The notes below the pieces were generated by a model. That model searched no databases and was not told where the DNA came from. It worked only from the letters and a program-made list of their open reading frames with translations. This document shows, piece by piece, positions 4,869 to 5,429 of a stretch of DNA of 5,429 nt. This DNA comes from an uncultured Peptococcaceae bacterium (GTDB lineage: Bacteria; Bacillota; Peptococcia; Peptococcales; Peptococcaceae): contig CABQBF010000166.1 in assembly GCA_902462325.1 (NCBI GenBank), positions 1 through 5,429 on the forward strand, given 5' to 3'. Each line of letters begins with the position of its first letter. Positions within the stretch are counted from its first letter, which is position 1. Made by a program: the position numbers and the translations under genes.

Positions 4869-5429
4869 TTCCCTGCTCCAATCCGATAGCCCACACCTCG
4901 CACCGTTTCAATCAGCTCGCCGCAAGAGCCCAGCTTTTGCCGCAGGCTGCGGATATGGACGTCCAGCGTTCTGGTTTCCACCTCTGTCGAATAGCCCCAA
5001 ATGCAATCTAAAATTTTATCCCGCGTCAACACAATATTGCTGTTTTCCAGCAAATATTCCAACAGCTCAAATTCTTTGTGGGTTAGAAGCACCTCCTGCC
5101 CTTCTGCCAAAACCCGATGGGTATCGCGGTTTAATGTCAGCGCGCCGCAGCTTAACACATGGGCGTTTTCCCGTTTGGTACGGCGCAGCAGAGCCTTCAC
5201 CCGCGACACCAGCTCCATCATACCGAAGGGCTTGGTCATATAATCGTCGGCGCCGCTATCCAGCCCAATGACCTTGTCAAACTCGGCGCCTTTGGCAGTC
5301 AGCATCATCACCGGCAACTGGGCGGTGCGAGCATCGGCCCGCAGCCGCTTCAAGATTTGCAGTCCGTCCTCGCCGGGCAGCATAATATCCAAAAGCACCA
5401 GCTCCGGCAGGTTCTCCGCCAAAGCAGCA
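4865..5429 (-). CDS. OmpR/PhoB-family response regulator, 5'-truncated by the window edge
   Basis: DNA-binding response regulator of a two-component system, acting in the cytoplasm as the phosphorylated transcription factor partner of the adjacent kinase. The frame stays open to the window edge, so the start lies outside; about 40 residues carrying the N-terminal acidic pocket are missing. About 187 residues are visible. The receiver part shows the phosphoacceptor Asp in LVLLDIMLP (visible residue ~14), the switch Thr in MMLTAKG (~44) and the invariant Lys in YMTKPFG (~66). A winged-helix effector domain follows (visible ~90-185), with KEFELLEYLL, LTRDKILDCIWG, the recognition-helix segment RTLDVHIRSLRQKL and the terminal wing ETVRGVGYRIG. 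The stop overlaps the kinase start as ATGA, which implies translational coupling. The family (PhoB/PhoP/WalR-like) is clear. The physiological regulon is not, so no symbol is given. A TTG at 5422 is internal and is not the start. Confidence 0.96.
   Translation of the reverse strand, partial: AALAENLPELVLLDIMLPGEDGLQILKRLRADARTAQLPVMMLTAKGAEFDKVIGLDSGADDYMTKPFGMMELVSRVKALLRRTKRENAHVLSCGALTLNRDTHRVLAEGQEVLLTHKEFELLEYLLENSNIVLTRDKILDCIWGYSTEVETRTLDVHIRSLRQKLGSCGELIETVRGVGYRIGAGK

Noticed and set aside
4717..5271. Plus-strand frame of 184 residues
   Set aside because: Antisense to the regulator-kinase junction; a shadow of two well-supported genes.
5420..5422. TTG as the response regulator start
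   Set aside because: The frame continues upstream to the window edge, and a start here would lose the acidic pocket and first strand of the receiver domain.

Overview
All four recognisable protein genes lie on the minus strand, so transcription runs from high to low coordinates. The proteins point to Bacillota, either Clostridia or Negativicutes. The evidence is a RepA_N-type replication initiator, a zinc-dependent macrodomain protein, and a PhoR-like kinase whose phosphoacceptor and PAS regions read like those of anaerobic Bacillota. The genus cannot be fixed from the sequence alone.

Right side (3180-5429): a two-component system. A PhoB/PhoP/OmpR-family response regulator is cut by the window edge and overlaps a PhoR-like sensor kinase by the four bases ATGA. 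Next comes a 390-bp non-coding stretch (2790-3179) rich in nested inverted repeats. It is followed by a complete Zn-macrodomain ADP-ribosyl hydrolase gene (2007-2789), which has no sirtuin, GcvH-L or lipoate-ligase neighbour in view.

Left side (1-2006): a replication-initiator locus. The repA gene (236-1327, chosen start at 1327) codes for an N-terminal RepA_N/winged-helix domain, a low-complexity linker and a short C-terminal tail. The linker DNA carries a 16-bp motif repeated on a lattice of about 23 bp, organised into four 69-bp tandem units, with a perfect 16-bp inverted repeat at its repA-5' side. Upstream of repA (1439-1944) lie three diverged modules of about 142, 184 and 180 bp. Each has a promoter-like sequence facing repA, a left arm complementary to adjacent 21-bp iterons (one, three and three copies), and an AT-rich block.

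In characterised RepA_N plasmids the origin lies inside the rep coding sequence. The in-gene array is therefore a good origin candidate. The upstream modules look like a copy-number or expression control region, or a second set of initiator sites. This is the least ordinary part of the window. Whether the locus sits on the chromosome, on an integrated element or on a large plasmid cannot be decided here; the PhoBR-like neighbours favour a chromosomal or integrated setting.
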